Source of the DNA: Bacteroidota bacterium
GTDB lineage: Bacteria; Bacteroidota; Bacteroidia; Bacteroidales; Lentimicrobiaceae
Direction: 5' to 3'
Assembly (NCBI GenBank): GCA_009773515.1
Contig: WSXX01000004.1
Location: forward strand, 1 to 64,000
Length of the DNA: 64,000 nt
Shown here: one piece after another, positions 8,719 through 17,636 of the stretch
Position numbering within the stretch: the first letter of the stretch is position 1
How the letters are laid out: each line of letters opens with the position of its first letter
The notes under the pieces: generated by a model
What the model saw: the letters and a program-made list of their open reading frames with translations, nothing else
Told to the model about the DNA's origin: nothing
Database searches by the model: none
Position numbers and translations under genes: made by a program

Positions 8719-9492
8719 ATGTGTACAATTGCAGTTTACAGCATTAAAGGAGGAGTTGGTAAAACAGCAACTGCCGTAAATCTTGCTGCCCTTGCGGCAT
8801 TGAGTGGCGAAAAAACCTTGCTGATTGATCTCGATCCTCAGGCATCATCAACATTTTATCTGAAAGTAAAGCCAAAAATTAAAACTACCGTTAAGAAACT
8901 TCTCAAAGGAAAATCAATGGTGGAGGAGAGTATTAAAGCGACTTCTTTGGTGCACCTTGATATTTTCCCTGCAACTTTTTCCTTTCGGGAAACAGAGCAG
9001 ATTCTGGTTAACCTGAAAAAACCTGAAAACAGGATATTGCATATCATCGAACAGGTCAAAGATAACTATAAATGGATTTTTATTGACTGTCCTCCGGGTA
9101 TGTCGTTGTTATCATCAAGCATTTTTAATGCAACCGATATTTTGCTGCTTCCTGTTGTGCCTACCACATTGTCTGTTCGTACACATGAGGATCTTATGAA
9201 ATATCTGGAAGACCATCCACTAAAGAAGAAAAGCAGAGCGCTGGCATTCTTTTCAATGGTTGACAGGCGAAAAAATCTTCAAAAGATTATTCTTGACGAA
9301 TGGGCAGAGTCCCAGTCGGGCTTTTGTGAAGCCGTTATTCCATATCTGAGCGATGTTGAACGCATGGGGCAGTTCAGAAAACCTGTGGTTGAATTCCGAC
9401 CGGGATCTGATGCATCCAAAGCTTTTGAAAACCTGTGGGCAGAAATAAAAAAGGCTGCCCATGAATTGAGCAGCCGTAAAAAACGAGATTAA
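8719..9492 (+). CDS. ParA/Soj-family ATPase (orphan)
   Basis: The protein is 257 residues. The N-terminal SIKGGVGKTATAVNLA is the deviant Walker A motif of ParA/MinD ATPases, and LLIDLDPQASSTF (Walker A') and WIFIDCPPG (Walker B) follow. Such ATPases form ATP-dependent dimers on DNA or membranes and position cargo. No parB, parS-like array or replication gene is adjacent, so plasmid partition is unlikely; a role in positioning a chromosomal or protein cargo is possible but unsupported. It runs opposite to both neighbours and ends 6 bp from the sprA stop. It appears inserted between sprA and gcvH, which I recall as neighbours in related genomes. Confidence 0.9.
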   Translation: MCTIAVYSIKGGVGKTATAVNLAALAALSGEKTLLIDLDPQASSTFYLKVKPKIKTTVKKLLKGKSMVEESIKATSLVHLDIFPATFSFRETEQILVNLKKPENRILHIIEQVKDNYKWIFIDCPPGMSLLSSSIFNATDILLLPVVPTTLSVRTHEDLMKYLEDHPLKKKSRALAFFSMVDRRKNLQKIILDEWAESQSGFCEAVIPYLSDVERMGQFRKPVVEFRPGSDASKAFENLWAEIKKAAHELSSRKKRD

Positions 9493-9498
9493 CCATTC

Positions 9499-12400
9499 TT
9501 ATTGAGCCAGCGTAAAACGTAATGTTAGTCCGGCATTGGTTGTAGAGTTGGGGAATTGCGACGACACAAACGGGTTGGTTATGGTTTTGTCGAAGAATAA
9601 CCTCAGGTTAAACCGCTGATTGATCATATAGTCAGCCGATGAGTTGATCGAGATTATTCTGTTTCCGGTAGAAATCTGATTGATCTCTTCGTCCAGCCTG
9701 CGAAGTATGGTTTTGTTTTCGCGTACCGAAAGATCGAGTTTTACGTTCAGATCACTTTTTAGTTGTTGTTTTCTTCCTCCGCTTGACATATTAAGTTTCA
9801 CATCCTTGAAACGATAACCCATTCCAACAATAAATTCATTTCCTGAGACTTCAGTTACCTGATTATTTACAAAGCTCAGCGAAAGGCTTCGCGATTTTCT
9901 GACTTCTATTCTTGAAAGAAGACTGTTGTTCCAGGTAATGTCAAGGTTAATCAGTGGGCTGAATTGTTCGGTGATTGTAATGATTTCAATGCGATTCTGA
10001 GGAATAAAGTTGCCTGCAGCATCAAATCCGGCTGGAAATCCCAGATTTTCAAGAAAATCAACATTTGAAATGTAATTACCCACTGAATAAGTGGATCTGT
10101 ATGAATGGGAAATGGTAAGCTGTTTAAGGTATTTTTTGAAGAACTCGAGTTTTGACAAACCGGCATAAGAGAACCTCCAGTTGGGCATTGGAATCTTCGG
10201 GAAAGGAGACAGACTTGTTTTCATTGGATCATTGCCGGTGTATGCAGCAATGAAAGCAGGAATAAGTACATCCTGTGACGTTGCGCTGTATCCGCCGGGA
10301 AAACCTGTGCTGTCAATGCTACCTGTATTCGGATTGATTGCCGCAAGCCTGGCTGCAATAATTGACCGATATTCTTTAAAATCTTCAAAAACAGGCGAAA
10401 TATTCTCATCGCCGTCTTTCTGAAATGCAGTTTTTAACGTGAAGAACGACATACTGAATGATCCGCGATCCTGTTTAGATGATTTAGTAAAATTGCCTGT
10501 AGAATCGGCTTTGAAATACTCCTGATGTCCGAACGACTCAGTTTTGTCAGCAGTTAGTTCAATACGAAACTCAGGAAATGGTTCATAGGTAGCCCTTGCT
10601 GTAAGGTTTTTGGTTAGCCGGGTAACGTAAGCTGTATTCAGTAGTGTATTTGAAGTAATCCACCCATTTCTTTCAGCATCATCGCGGATATCTCTCTGAC
10701 TTCCGAATGCGAATCCAAGTCCGGGAGCCATACCATTGAGTCTGTTGCCAAGTATGTCGGGTTGCGGCATAAATCCAGGAAGCAAAGTACCATTTGATTC
10801 GGTATAATTAAACTGCAGGTCTTTGAAGCCGATGATAAGTTTCACCACTCCTATTCCCAGAATCTTTGCAATCTGCGGCGATTTCTTTTCAACTTGGGTT
10901 GTATCAGAAAGTGGATCCTTTGGCTCCTCTTTCTCCTGAGGTGCCATTCTGCCTCCAGGCCCTTGTCGTGGAGGTGTTTGTCCCCGCGCGGGTTGTGTAA
11001 GTTTTCTGAGGAATCCTGATTTATTATATAGATTGGTCAGTCTGGCATTTCCATTGATGTTGATGGTATTGCTGTTCTCAATGGTATTTCCCATTATTGC
11101 CTGAATTGATCGTGGCGATGCCTCCCATCGGAATGTGCTTGCATAACGGGCATTCAGGTTAATCCAGTTCAGGATCGGAATTTTATTGATTGGTACAATG
11201 TAGTTCAGGTTCATATTTTGGGTAAACCTGTTCATGCTTCCGAAATTGAGAACCTCATCCCATATGGAGTCGCGTTTGGCCTGATATCCGTCGTCGGTTC
11301 GGCTGATTCTTCCCGGAGGTTCTGTTACATATGCATTTGCGTTGGCATTGTACTCAAGCTTGAGCGATTGGGCAATATCATACTTCAGGTCGAAAAGGCG
11401 GTTCCAATCCCAGGTTTTGGTATAAGTAGGTTCGAGTATAATCAGTGCATCGCTCTTGTTTCGGAGCAAACGCTCATTATACTGCCTGTTCATATCCGTT
11501 CGGAAAGCAAACATCTTGGGCATGTAAAAGAAGTTGAAATCTTTTACAATTGCCAGAGATTTCTTCTGCAGGAATTTCACATTCTGAAAAGGCTTGACCG
11601 GCTTGGGATTATAAATAAAGTTATATCCAACGCCTCCGCGATATTGTTTGCGGCTGTCATATTCCAGATCAACATTTTTGTGGTAGATTTCGGAATATGC
11701 ATAAGTAAAATCGAAGTTCTCAATGCTGTAAATCCGGTTTTTGCCCTGAGCGCCCACCTTTTCTTTGCGCATATTCACAAAGTTGATGTTGGTGCGGCGG
11801 GTAAGATCCTGAACTTTATTTCTGACGGAATCCTTTTCACTTTTATTCAAATCATTAATTACATCTTTGAAGAGGATGTCAGGATCAAGCGGATTGTATT
11901 TCGGGGTCATGCGCATTTCGGAATAATCAATGTGCATGGGGATTTTGATACCAGCCTTTTCAGGGAAGAATTTTCCAAGCTGAATATTGGTAGCAACATC
12001 AAACTGGCTCACTGCTTCCTGCGACCTTTCGCCCACTTTTTTCTCTATACTTCCAAATCCGGGGGTAGAGTAACTTCCTGAAACAACCACGTTTCCGAGG
12101 TCTGCCAGATTAGCGGCCATCCGCGCGGTGGCTGCAAAACCACTGGTTTCGTCAAAATCAGTCAAACGCAATTCATTTACCCATATTTCGGCGCATTTAT
12201 TATCGCCATCATCATTGTCGGTTATGTATTGCTTTTTTGGGTTTCTAACACCAATCATAAAGGCTTTTATATCGCTCAGACTGGGCATACCCACAACCGT
12301 TATTTTGTTTTCACCGTCAAATACTTCGTATGGAGTAAACACAGAAACCATAGAGCCTGGTTTTCCCATCACATCATTGCGCTGCTGTTTGGCACTTACA

Positions 12401-15400
12401 AGCTTTGCAAGTTCAATATCCATGCGGTTGGCATCGGGCCAGATTGCTCTGGAATTGGCTACTGAAGTGAACCATGGTGTGAATTCAACAGGAACTTCGT
12501 ACTCATAATAGTTTTCCGTAAAGTCAGAACCAATCCGGATGAATACCGTTACGTCTCCTTTTTCCAGTTCCTGAGTTTCAATTGATTTCTCAGCATGGAT
12601 GTACATTTTCAGGCGTTTGTATTGTCGGAAGTCAAAATCTGTTGTTTTGTAAGTTCCACGTGCATCGCCGTCGAGCAGGTTGCAGACTTTCAGAACCATG
12701 GCCTGTTCGTTAAGCCTCTGGTAATTGGTTGTTCCAACATTAATCTCACGTTCAATATCAGGAGGCAATACATATGGTATAGGTGAACGGCTTCCGTTTT
12801 CCTCAATACTGACTGTTGAAATGTCGAATGCTGTCTGGCTCTGATTCGGATCAGGAATATATTCGCCCGGAGTCAACAGGTTGCTGTAATATTTTCTCCA
12901 TTCTCCCCTTACCAGTTCAAGGGTTGCAAACCTGAGAACAACCTCTTCTTCAAAATCTTTGAGGAACATTCTTATAAAGCGGATGCTCTTGAAATCCTGA
13001 ATATTTCCAACTACCACATCGGGGCTTTGAACCGGTATTTTAAACTGATACCATTTTACTGTCCCTCTTTTTCCGTTTTCAAGCGGAATGTCTGAGGCGG
13101 TATAAATGTCGGTGATATAATTTTCGCCAACGTTCATTTTTTCAGGAACCAGATTAACTTTATACTGGAAATATCGTTCCTGTTCATTCAGGGTATTGTC
13201 GCGGTTGATATCTTCAACGTTAGGCAGGGTGGTTGCCTGGGTCTGGAACTCTTCATTTGACTGTTCAGTCGCCGGTGAGTTTCCTTCGGCACCATTGTAC
13301 ATTTTATAACGCTCTACGATGCTTCCGTATTTCGGATCTGCATCATAGTCTGCTCCCCGGAAGAAATGGTAATTGTCGGCCGATGGGTCGTTGAATGCAT
13401 TTAAATATGCTTCGGAAGCGGTGCTGTACTGATTTGCGATTACCTGCAGATAATTATCATTGAAGAAACTACGCTCATCTTCATCGCTAAGCCCGTCATA
13501 ACCAACATCCTGAAATGGCCTGGCTGCAATGTCATTGTCAAAAGCATTTACCAATGCCTGAAGCGTGGGTACTCTGCCCCAGATTGTGGTATCAACATTT
13601 TTGATTTCAGCCGAAGTCGGCAGTCCGTTTTCATAACTTTTGCGACCATCGCGTAAAATATCTTCCGAAACATCGCCAAGGTTGAAGTATAAATCTCCTC
13701 CTTTGTGGCTTTCCACTTCTGAGAATGGATCCATAAGCCAGAATTCGATATACTCAACATTTGCAGCTTCAAAGTCAGTGGACTCTATCCTTCTCATAAT
13801 ACCACCCCAGCGACTGCGAGGGAAGATAAGTGAACCGGTTTCGGAGAGCCCGCGCGATACTCCCGTTGGAAGAACATCAAAGTTGTAAGGACCTCTTTCT
13901 TCGGGGAAGAATGAAAGGTTGAGGATTGGCAGATTCATTGGCTGACCGTTTGGGGGGTCAGAGTTGGGGAATATTTCGCTTTCGCGGATCAGCCTTACCG
14001 AATTTCTGGAAAGCTCATCTTTCGAAATATTCTTTGGTCTGAGGTTGCTGTTCCGGTCATAAAACAGCGGATCAATGGTGTACCATGCAAGTTTGGCTCT
14101 GTTGAAGCCATAAGCAAGTCCTGTGCCCTGAGCTGCCTCAGGAAACATGTCTCTGCTGGTCTGGCCCTGAGGTGTACTTGCAAGAAACCATGTGCCTACA
14201 TTTTTCAGGTCAATCGATGATTTTGCGCCTTCAAAGTCATCGATATATGAAGTGCCGGTTTTTCCTACCGCTTTTGAATGGCCTGGGATAAAGTGTGCAA
14301 ATTCACCGTTAAACTGAATACGTGATGGAGTTTTGGTGCTGTAAAAAGGCAGTTTATCAATCAGGCGGGTCAGCATCATCGACTCGGTCTGGTAATTTAC
14401 ATTCATTCCCCATATGGTGTTCGATATGGGTTCCTGTCCAAAGTTGGTTTTCTGGGTGAGTGGCCTTTCGTGAAGGTTGAGAAGGGTAGCTCCGACAATA
14501 AGATCTTTATTTATTTTGTAGTCAACATTTACCCCCATCAACGTTTGGGTTTGCAGATTAAAGGTAGCATTGTTTTCAAGCGAAATGCTTACCGGTGTTC
14601 CTGAATTGAGGATGCCTTCGTTGATAATTTTAACCCGGCCAAGGGTGTAATCTACAGTATAGTCTACATTTTCGGTGAGCGGGATTCCTCCTGCTGTAAC
14701 CCTTACCGATCCCTGAGGAACGTTGAGTGCGTTAAGCGAAATCTCTGATCCTGCCGAAGATTTATATTGTCCTTCCAGCAGGTAGCGATTCTTGTCAGGA
14801 TATTGCTGGGCACCGCTTTTGGTAAGGGTATAAAGAGAGTCATAACAATATTTGTCGGCAAGTTCATTGTTGTTGAGCTTGTTTCTGAGGTAACTTCCGA
14901 ATGGTTCTCTTACGGTAAAGAATACACGGCCATTGGAAGATTGAATTGTACCTCCCTGTCGTGCTGCATTGTCGATATAGTCAAAAATACCATCGTAAGG
15001 CGGGTTTTGCTGAGGGTCAAGGTTGTCAAAATTAAATATCCGCAGCAATGGAACTCCTTTTATACCCTCCGGTCCTTCAGTAAAATATCCTGTAGGAACA
15101 GTATTTTCGTTTCCGGAATAAAGAATGTTCAGAATAAAATCTTCCCTGTTCAGCTGAAAAGCGCCAATATTATAAACGTTTTTCATCATCAGATTCCACA
15201 TTGGAATTTTGGTGTCCAGTGCAGTGCTTTTCAGAAGTTTTACCATAAGCGTTTGAGGCGAACTTATGCCCTCATCAGAAAATTCTCCAACCTGATATAT
15301 TTTATCCTGTCCGATTACAGTATATTGAAAAGCAACAGCAAGAACCTGATCTGGATTCAGCGTACTGTTCAGCGAAATAAAACCCATTTTTGAGTTGAAA

Positions 15401-16743
15401 GTGTATTCACTGGTATTAAGCCTGCGGGAATTTTCTACTTTCTCAAAGTCAGAACCTGATATGTACCCGAATGGAGAGCCTGTAAGGTATTGGGTTACCT
15501 CGTTGATATTCCGGATACGGGTAGTGTCGAATCGGGAAATCATGTCGTTTGAGGCATTATCAGGATAAGCTGTTGCACCTGGTGTTGGGCTTATTGTCTG
15601 ATTGTGTGGTAGTCTCTCGCCCAGATCCATCAAAGCAACCAGGTTGCGGTTTTCGGTAACTGCCGGGCCAATATTTGTAATCCAGACTTCAATCTTTGTA
15701 ATATTTATATTCGAATTGATAATGGGCAGTTTGCTGAGCGCATTGTCGTAATTATCAACAAAATACTGTGACAGAAAGAAATGCCGGTTCTCTTCGTAAT
15801 CGAGTGCCCTTACACTGAATTTGCTGGTTTGAGCACCACCCTGAACGGTAATGGTAGAAGTTTCGCTTTTTTGTTGAGAAAACACTCCGGTTACAAGCGC
15901 TTTACCAAACTGCAGCTGGGTTTTTAACCCGAAAAGACTCTGGCTTCCGGTGATAAGTGTGCTGTTGAGCGGGAAAGTAACATCTCCGGCTTCTATCAGT
16001 TTAATGATTTCATCCTCTTTGCCTTCGTATTTGAGTTTGAGTTTATTTTCAAAATCGAAGGTAGCTTCTGTGTTGTAATTGGTGTTAAACTCAATTTTAT
16101 CTCCGATTTTGGCCATTACACTCATTTGAATGCGTTGCTGAAAATCGAAATTGGTGGTTTTACGTTGTCTTATATCAAGTGAAGGATCATCACGCCGGTT
16201 TGACAATACACCGAAAGTAACTTCAGCACTTCCCTGGGGGCGGATGTCAATTGTGTTTCCTCCGAAAATCCGGTCAAAAACTTCACCGCCGATGTGAATC
16301 TGAGGAATAATTCCAGTGCGCGAGGTAGCAGGCCCGCTTACTGATTTTTCGCGCCAGAAATTATCAAGTGAACGGTCTAGATCCAGTTCTTTATATTCTT
16401 CGAAATTCAGTGAAGTTGGAGTAGATATTGGAACCTCACCGGCTTTGCGAATGTAATTATAGGTATTGGTTGCAGGATCGTAAATAAAATCTTCGCTGAT
16501 ATTGGAAGGAGTGCCCAGAAAAAGTTTGTTTTTTTCTTCTGGCTGAAGGGTTGTACCCGGATCAGATTCGGGGATAGGGTAGGGAAGTGAAATTGCAGGT
16601 TTGGTGGTGTCAGGAGGCGGGATTGGCTCAGCCTCAGCCCCTTGCTCATACAATATCTCATTAGATGCCGGAATCCCCCATGAAATGGTGATTACCGACA
16701 AAAAAACAAACAACCTAAAAAAATGCTTTACTATTCGCTCCAA
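9499..16743 (-). CDS. sprA: Type IX secretion translocon SprA (Sov homologue)
   Basis: The protein is 2414 residues, matching the family's usual length of about 2400. A signal peptide (MERIVKHFFRLFVFLSVITISWG) is followed by a Pro-rich stretch and long beta-rich sequence with recognisable SprA wording: RIFGGNTIDIRPQGSAEVTFG, KTQLQFGKALVTGVFSQQKS, IDDFEGAKSSIDL and WVNELRLTDFDE. A Pro/Gly/Gln-rich segment with a charged tail (about residues 1910-1960) is probably a loop. Family knowledge: SprA forms a very large 36-strand outer-membrane barrel through which folded type IX cargo passes. The surface protein at the start of the window is a plausible client. It is preceded by ruvA (119-bp gap), and both read leftward. 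The gene is intact, with no frameshift seen. Confidence 0.97.
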   Translation of the reverse strand: MERIVKHFFRLFVFLSVITISWGIPASNEILYEQGAEAEPIPPPDTTKPAISLPYPIPESDPGTTLQPEEKNKLFLGTPSNISEDFIYDPATNTYNYIRKAGEVPISTPTSLNFEEYKELDLDRSLDNFWREKSVSGPATSRTGIIPQIHIGGEVFDRIFGGNTIDIRPQGSAEVTFGVLSNRRDDPSLDIRQRKTTNFDFQQRIQMSVMAKIGDKIEFNTNYNTEATFDFENKLKLKYEGKEDEIIKLIEAGDVTFPLNSTLITGSQSLFGLKTQLQFGKALVTGVFSQQKSETSTITVQGGAQTSKFSVRALDYEENRHFFLSQYFVDNYDNALSKLPIINSNINITKIEVWITNIGPAVTENRNLVALMDLGERLPHNQTISPTPGATAYPDNASNDMISRFDTTRIRNINEVTQYLTGSPFGYISGSDFEKVENSRRLNTSEYTFNSKMGFISLNSTLNPDQVLAVAFQYTVIGQDKIYQVGEFSDEGISSPQTLMVKLLKSTALDTKIPMWNLMMKNVYNIGAFQLNREDFILNILYSGNENTVPTGYFTEGPEGIKGVPLLRIFNFDNLDPQQNPPYDGIFDYIDNAARQGGTIQSSNGRVFFTVREPFGSYLRNKLNNNELADKYCYDSLYTLTKSGAQQYPDKNRYLLEGQYKSSAGSEISLNALNVPQGSVRVTAGGIPLTENVDYTVDYTLGRVKIINEGILNSGTPVSISLENNATFNLQTQTLMGVNVDYKINKDLIVGATLLNLHERPLTQKTNFGQEPISNTIWGMNVNYQTESMMLTRLIDKLPFYSTKTPSRIQFNGEFAHFIPGHSKAVGKTGTSYIDDFEGAKSSIDLKNVGTWFLASTPQGQTSRDMFPEAAQGTGLAYGFNRAKLAWYTIDPLFYDRNSNLRPKNISKDELSRNSVRLIRESEIFPNSDPPNGQPMNLPILNLSFFPEERGPYNFDVLPTGVSRGLSETGSLIFPRSRWGGIMRRIESTDFEAANVEYIEFWLMDPFSEVESHKGGDLYFNLGDVSEDILRDGRKSYENGLPTSAEIKNVDTTIWGRVPTLQALVNAFDNDIAARPFQDVGYDGLSDEDERSFFNDNYLQVIANQYSTASEAYLNAFNDPSADNYHFFRGADYDADPKYGSIVERYKMYNGAEGNSPATEQSNEEFQTQATTLPNVEDINRDNTLNEQERYFQYKVNLVPEKMNVGENYITDIYTASDIPLENGKRGTVKWYQFKIPVQSPDVVVGNIQDFKSIRFIRMFLKDFEEEVVLRFATLELVRGEWRKYYSNLLTPGEYIPDPNQSQTAFDISTVSIEENGSRSPIPYVLPPDIEREINVGTTNYQRLNEQAMVLKVCNLLDGDARGTYKTTDFDFRQYKRLKMYIHAEKSIETQELEKGDVTVFIRIGSDFTENYYEYEVPVEFTPWFTSVANSRAIWPDANRMDIELAKLVSAKQQRNDVMGKPGSMVSVFTPYEVFDGENKITVVGMPSLSDIKAFMIGVRNPKKQYITDNDDGDNKCAEIWVNELRLTDFDETSGFAATARMAANLADLGNVVVSGSYSTPGFGSIEKKVGERSQEAVSQFDVATNIQLGKFFPEKAGIKIPMHIDYSEMRMTPKYNPLDPDILFKDVINDLNKSEKDSVRNKVQDLTRRTNINFVNMRKEKVGAQGKNRIYSIENFDFTYAYSEIYHKNVDLEYDSRKQYRGGVGYNFIYNPKPVKPFQNVKFLQKKSLAIVKDFNFFYMPKMFAFRTDMNRQYNERLLRNKSDALIILEPTYTKTWDWNRLFDLKYDIAQSLKLEYNANANAYVTEPPGRISRTDDGYQAKRDSIWDEVLNFGSMNRFTQNMNLNYIVPINKIPILNWINLNARYASTFRWEASPRSIQAIMGNTIENSNTININGNARLTNLYNKSGFLRKLTQPARGQTPPRQGPGGRMAPQEKEEPKDPLSDTTQVEKKSPQIAKILGIGVVKLIIGFKDLQFNYTESNGTLLPGFMPQPDILGNRLNGMAPGLGFAFGSQRDIRDDAERNGWITSNTLLNTAYVTRLTKNLTARATYEPFPEFRIELTADKTESFGHQEYFKADSTGNFTKSSKQDRGSFSMSFFTLKTAFQKDGDENISPVFEDFKEYRSIIAARLAAINPNTGSIDSTGFPGGYSATSQDVLIPAFIAAYTGNDPMKTSLSPFPKIPMPNWRFSYAGLSKLEFFKKYLKQLTISHSYRSTYSVGNYISNVDFLENLGFPAGFDAAGNFIPQNRIEIITITEQFSPLINLDITWNNSLLSRIEVRKSRSLSLSFVNNQVTEVSGNEFIVGMGYRFKDVKLNMSSGGRKQQLKSDLNVKLDLSVRENKTILRRLDEEINQISTGNRIISINSSADYMINQRFNLRLFFDKTITNPFVSSQFPNSTTNAGLTLRFTLAQ

Positions 16744-16862
16744 GGAACTTCAGTGTTTGGTATGTGTAAAAATACTGTTTTACAAGTTCGGATAAGCAGC
16801 GAATGCATTGCTCTTAAGTGTTTTTAAGAGATTTAATCCTGAAATGAAACAGCGTTTTGTTG

Positions 16863-17447
16863 TCATAAAACTTTAAGTGCACTTTTAATCAGATGTTCAA
16901 CCGAAATAGCTGATCCTTCATCTTTTAATATTTTTTCAATGGTTTTGCCGGCCAGAGCTTTGTTAAAACCAAGCATCGATAAAGCAGATAACGCCTCCTC
17001 TTTCTTAGTATTGTGCGGACTGGCCAAAATTTCTCTGATTCCAGGGTCTTTGCCCAGTTTATCTTTCAGATCGATGATAATACGTTGCGCTGTTTTACCT
17101 CCAATGCCCTTAACCCGCTGCAAAAGAGCCACATTGCCCGAAACAATTGCTTCGGTAAGCTCTTCGGGAGTGAGTGATGATAAAATAAGCCTTGCTGTTC
17201 CGGCGCCCACACCTGAAACTGTAATCAGATTTCTGAATAGCAGTTTTTCATCCTCTCCCGCAAATCCAAACAATATCATGGCATCCTCGCGAACCACCAG
17301 ATGCGTGTGTAATCTGCATGATTCCAGATCTTTAATCTTTGAGTAAGTGTTTACAGAAATGGAAATATCATATCCCACTCCCCTGCAATCGATTACAACG
17401 TTTGCCGGATTAATGTCAGAAATTTTCCCTTCTATGAAAGCGTACAT
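16863..17447 (-). CDS. ruvA: Holliday junction branch migration protein RuvA
   Basis: The protein is 194 residues, the normal length. Domain I (OB fold) starts MYAFIEGKISDINPANVVIDCRGVGY. Two helix-hairpin-helix motifs follow (GVGAGTARLILS and VKGIGGKTAQRIIIDLKDKLG), then a short C-terminal domain III (about 148-194) that contacts RuvB. RuvA binds four-way junctions as tetramers and loads the RuvB motor. ruvB and ruvC are not adjacent. It is divergent from maeB across 189 bp and upstream of sprA on the same strand. Confidence 0.97.
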   Translation of the reverse strand: MYAFIEGKISDINPANVVIDCRGVGYDISISVNTYSKIKDLESCRLHTHLVVREDAMILFGFAGEDEKLLFRNLITVSGVGAGTARLILSSLTPEELTEAIVSGNVALLQRVKGIGGKTAQRIIIDLKDKLGKDPGIREILASPHNTKKEEALSALSMLGFNKALAGKTIEKILKDEGSAISVEHLIKSALKVL

Positions 17448-17551
17448 AATATATGTTTTAGCTGCTAACCGACAAAAATAGAGATATTTGTTGAATTGAT
17501 GTTTATTTTCAGGCCTACAGTTTAAAGTTGGTAAAAGTTTTCTGAAATTAG

Positions 17552-17582
17552 TTTGAAGTTCTCATGCAGTTTTATACATTTG
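17552..17582 (+). promoter_or_regulatory. Bacteroidota-type promoter for maeB
   Basis: TTTG at 17552-17555 and TACATTTG at 17575-17582 are separated by 19 bp, an excellent match to the -33/-7 consensus. The -7 element is 54 bp before the maeB ATG. Confidence 0.75.
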
Positions 17583-17636
17583 TTATGCACATACAATGTT
17601 GCCTTTTTATAGAATTACAACCTGAAAATCTGAGAT

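Noticed and set aside
8719-9492. Plasmid or prophage partition locus
   Set aside because: No parB, replication, integrase or phage genes nearby; the flanks are core chromosomal genes.
11218-12081. 287-codon open frame antisense to sprA
   Set aside because: It runs through the middle of an intact, strongly recognisable sprA; the translated sequence has no coherent domain and has the composition of a shadow frame.
14767-15393. 208-codon open frame antisense to sprA
   Set aside because: Same reasons: it is a shadow of conserved sprA coding sequence with no protein-like motifs.
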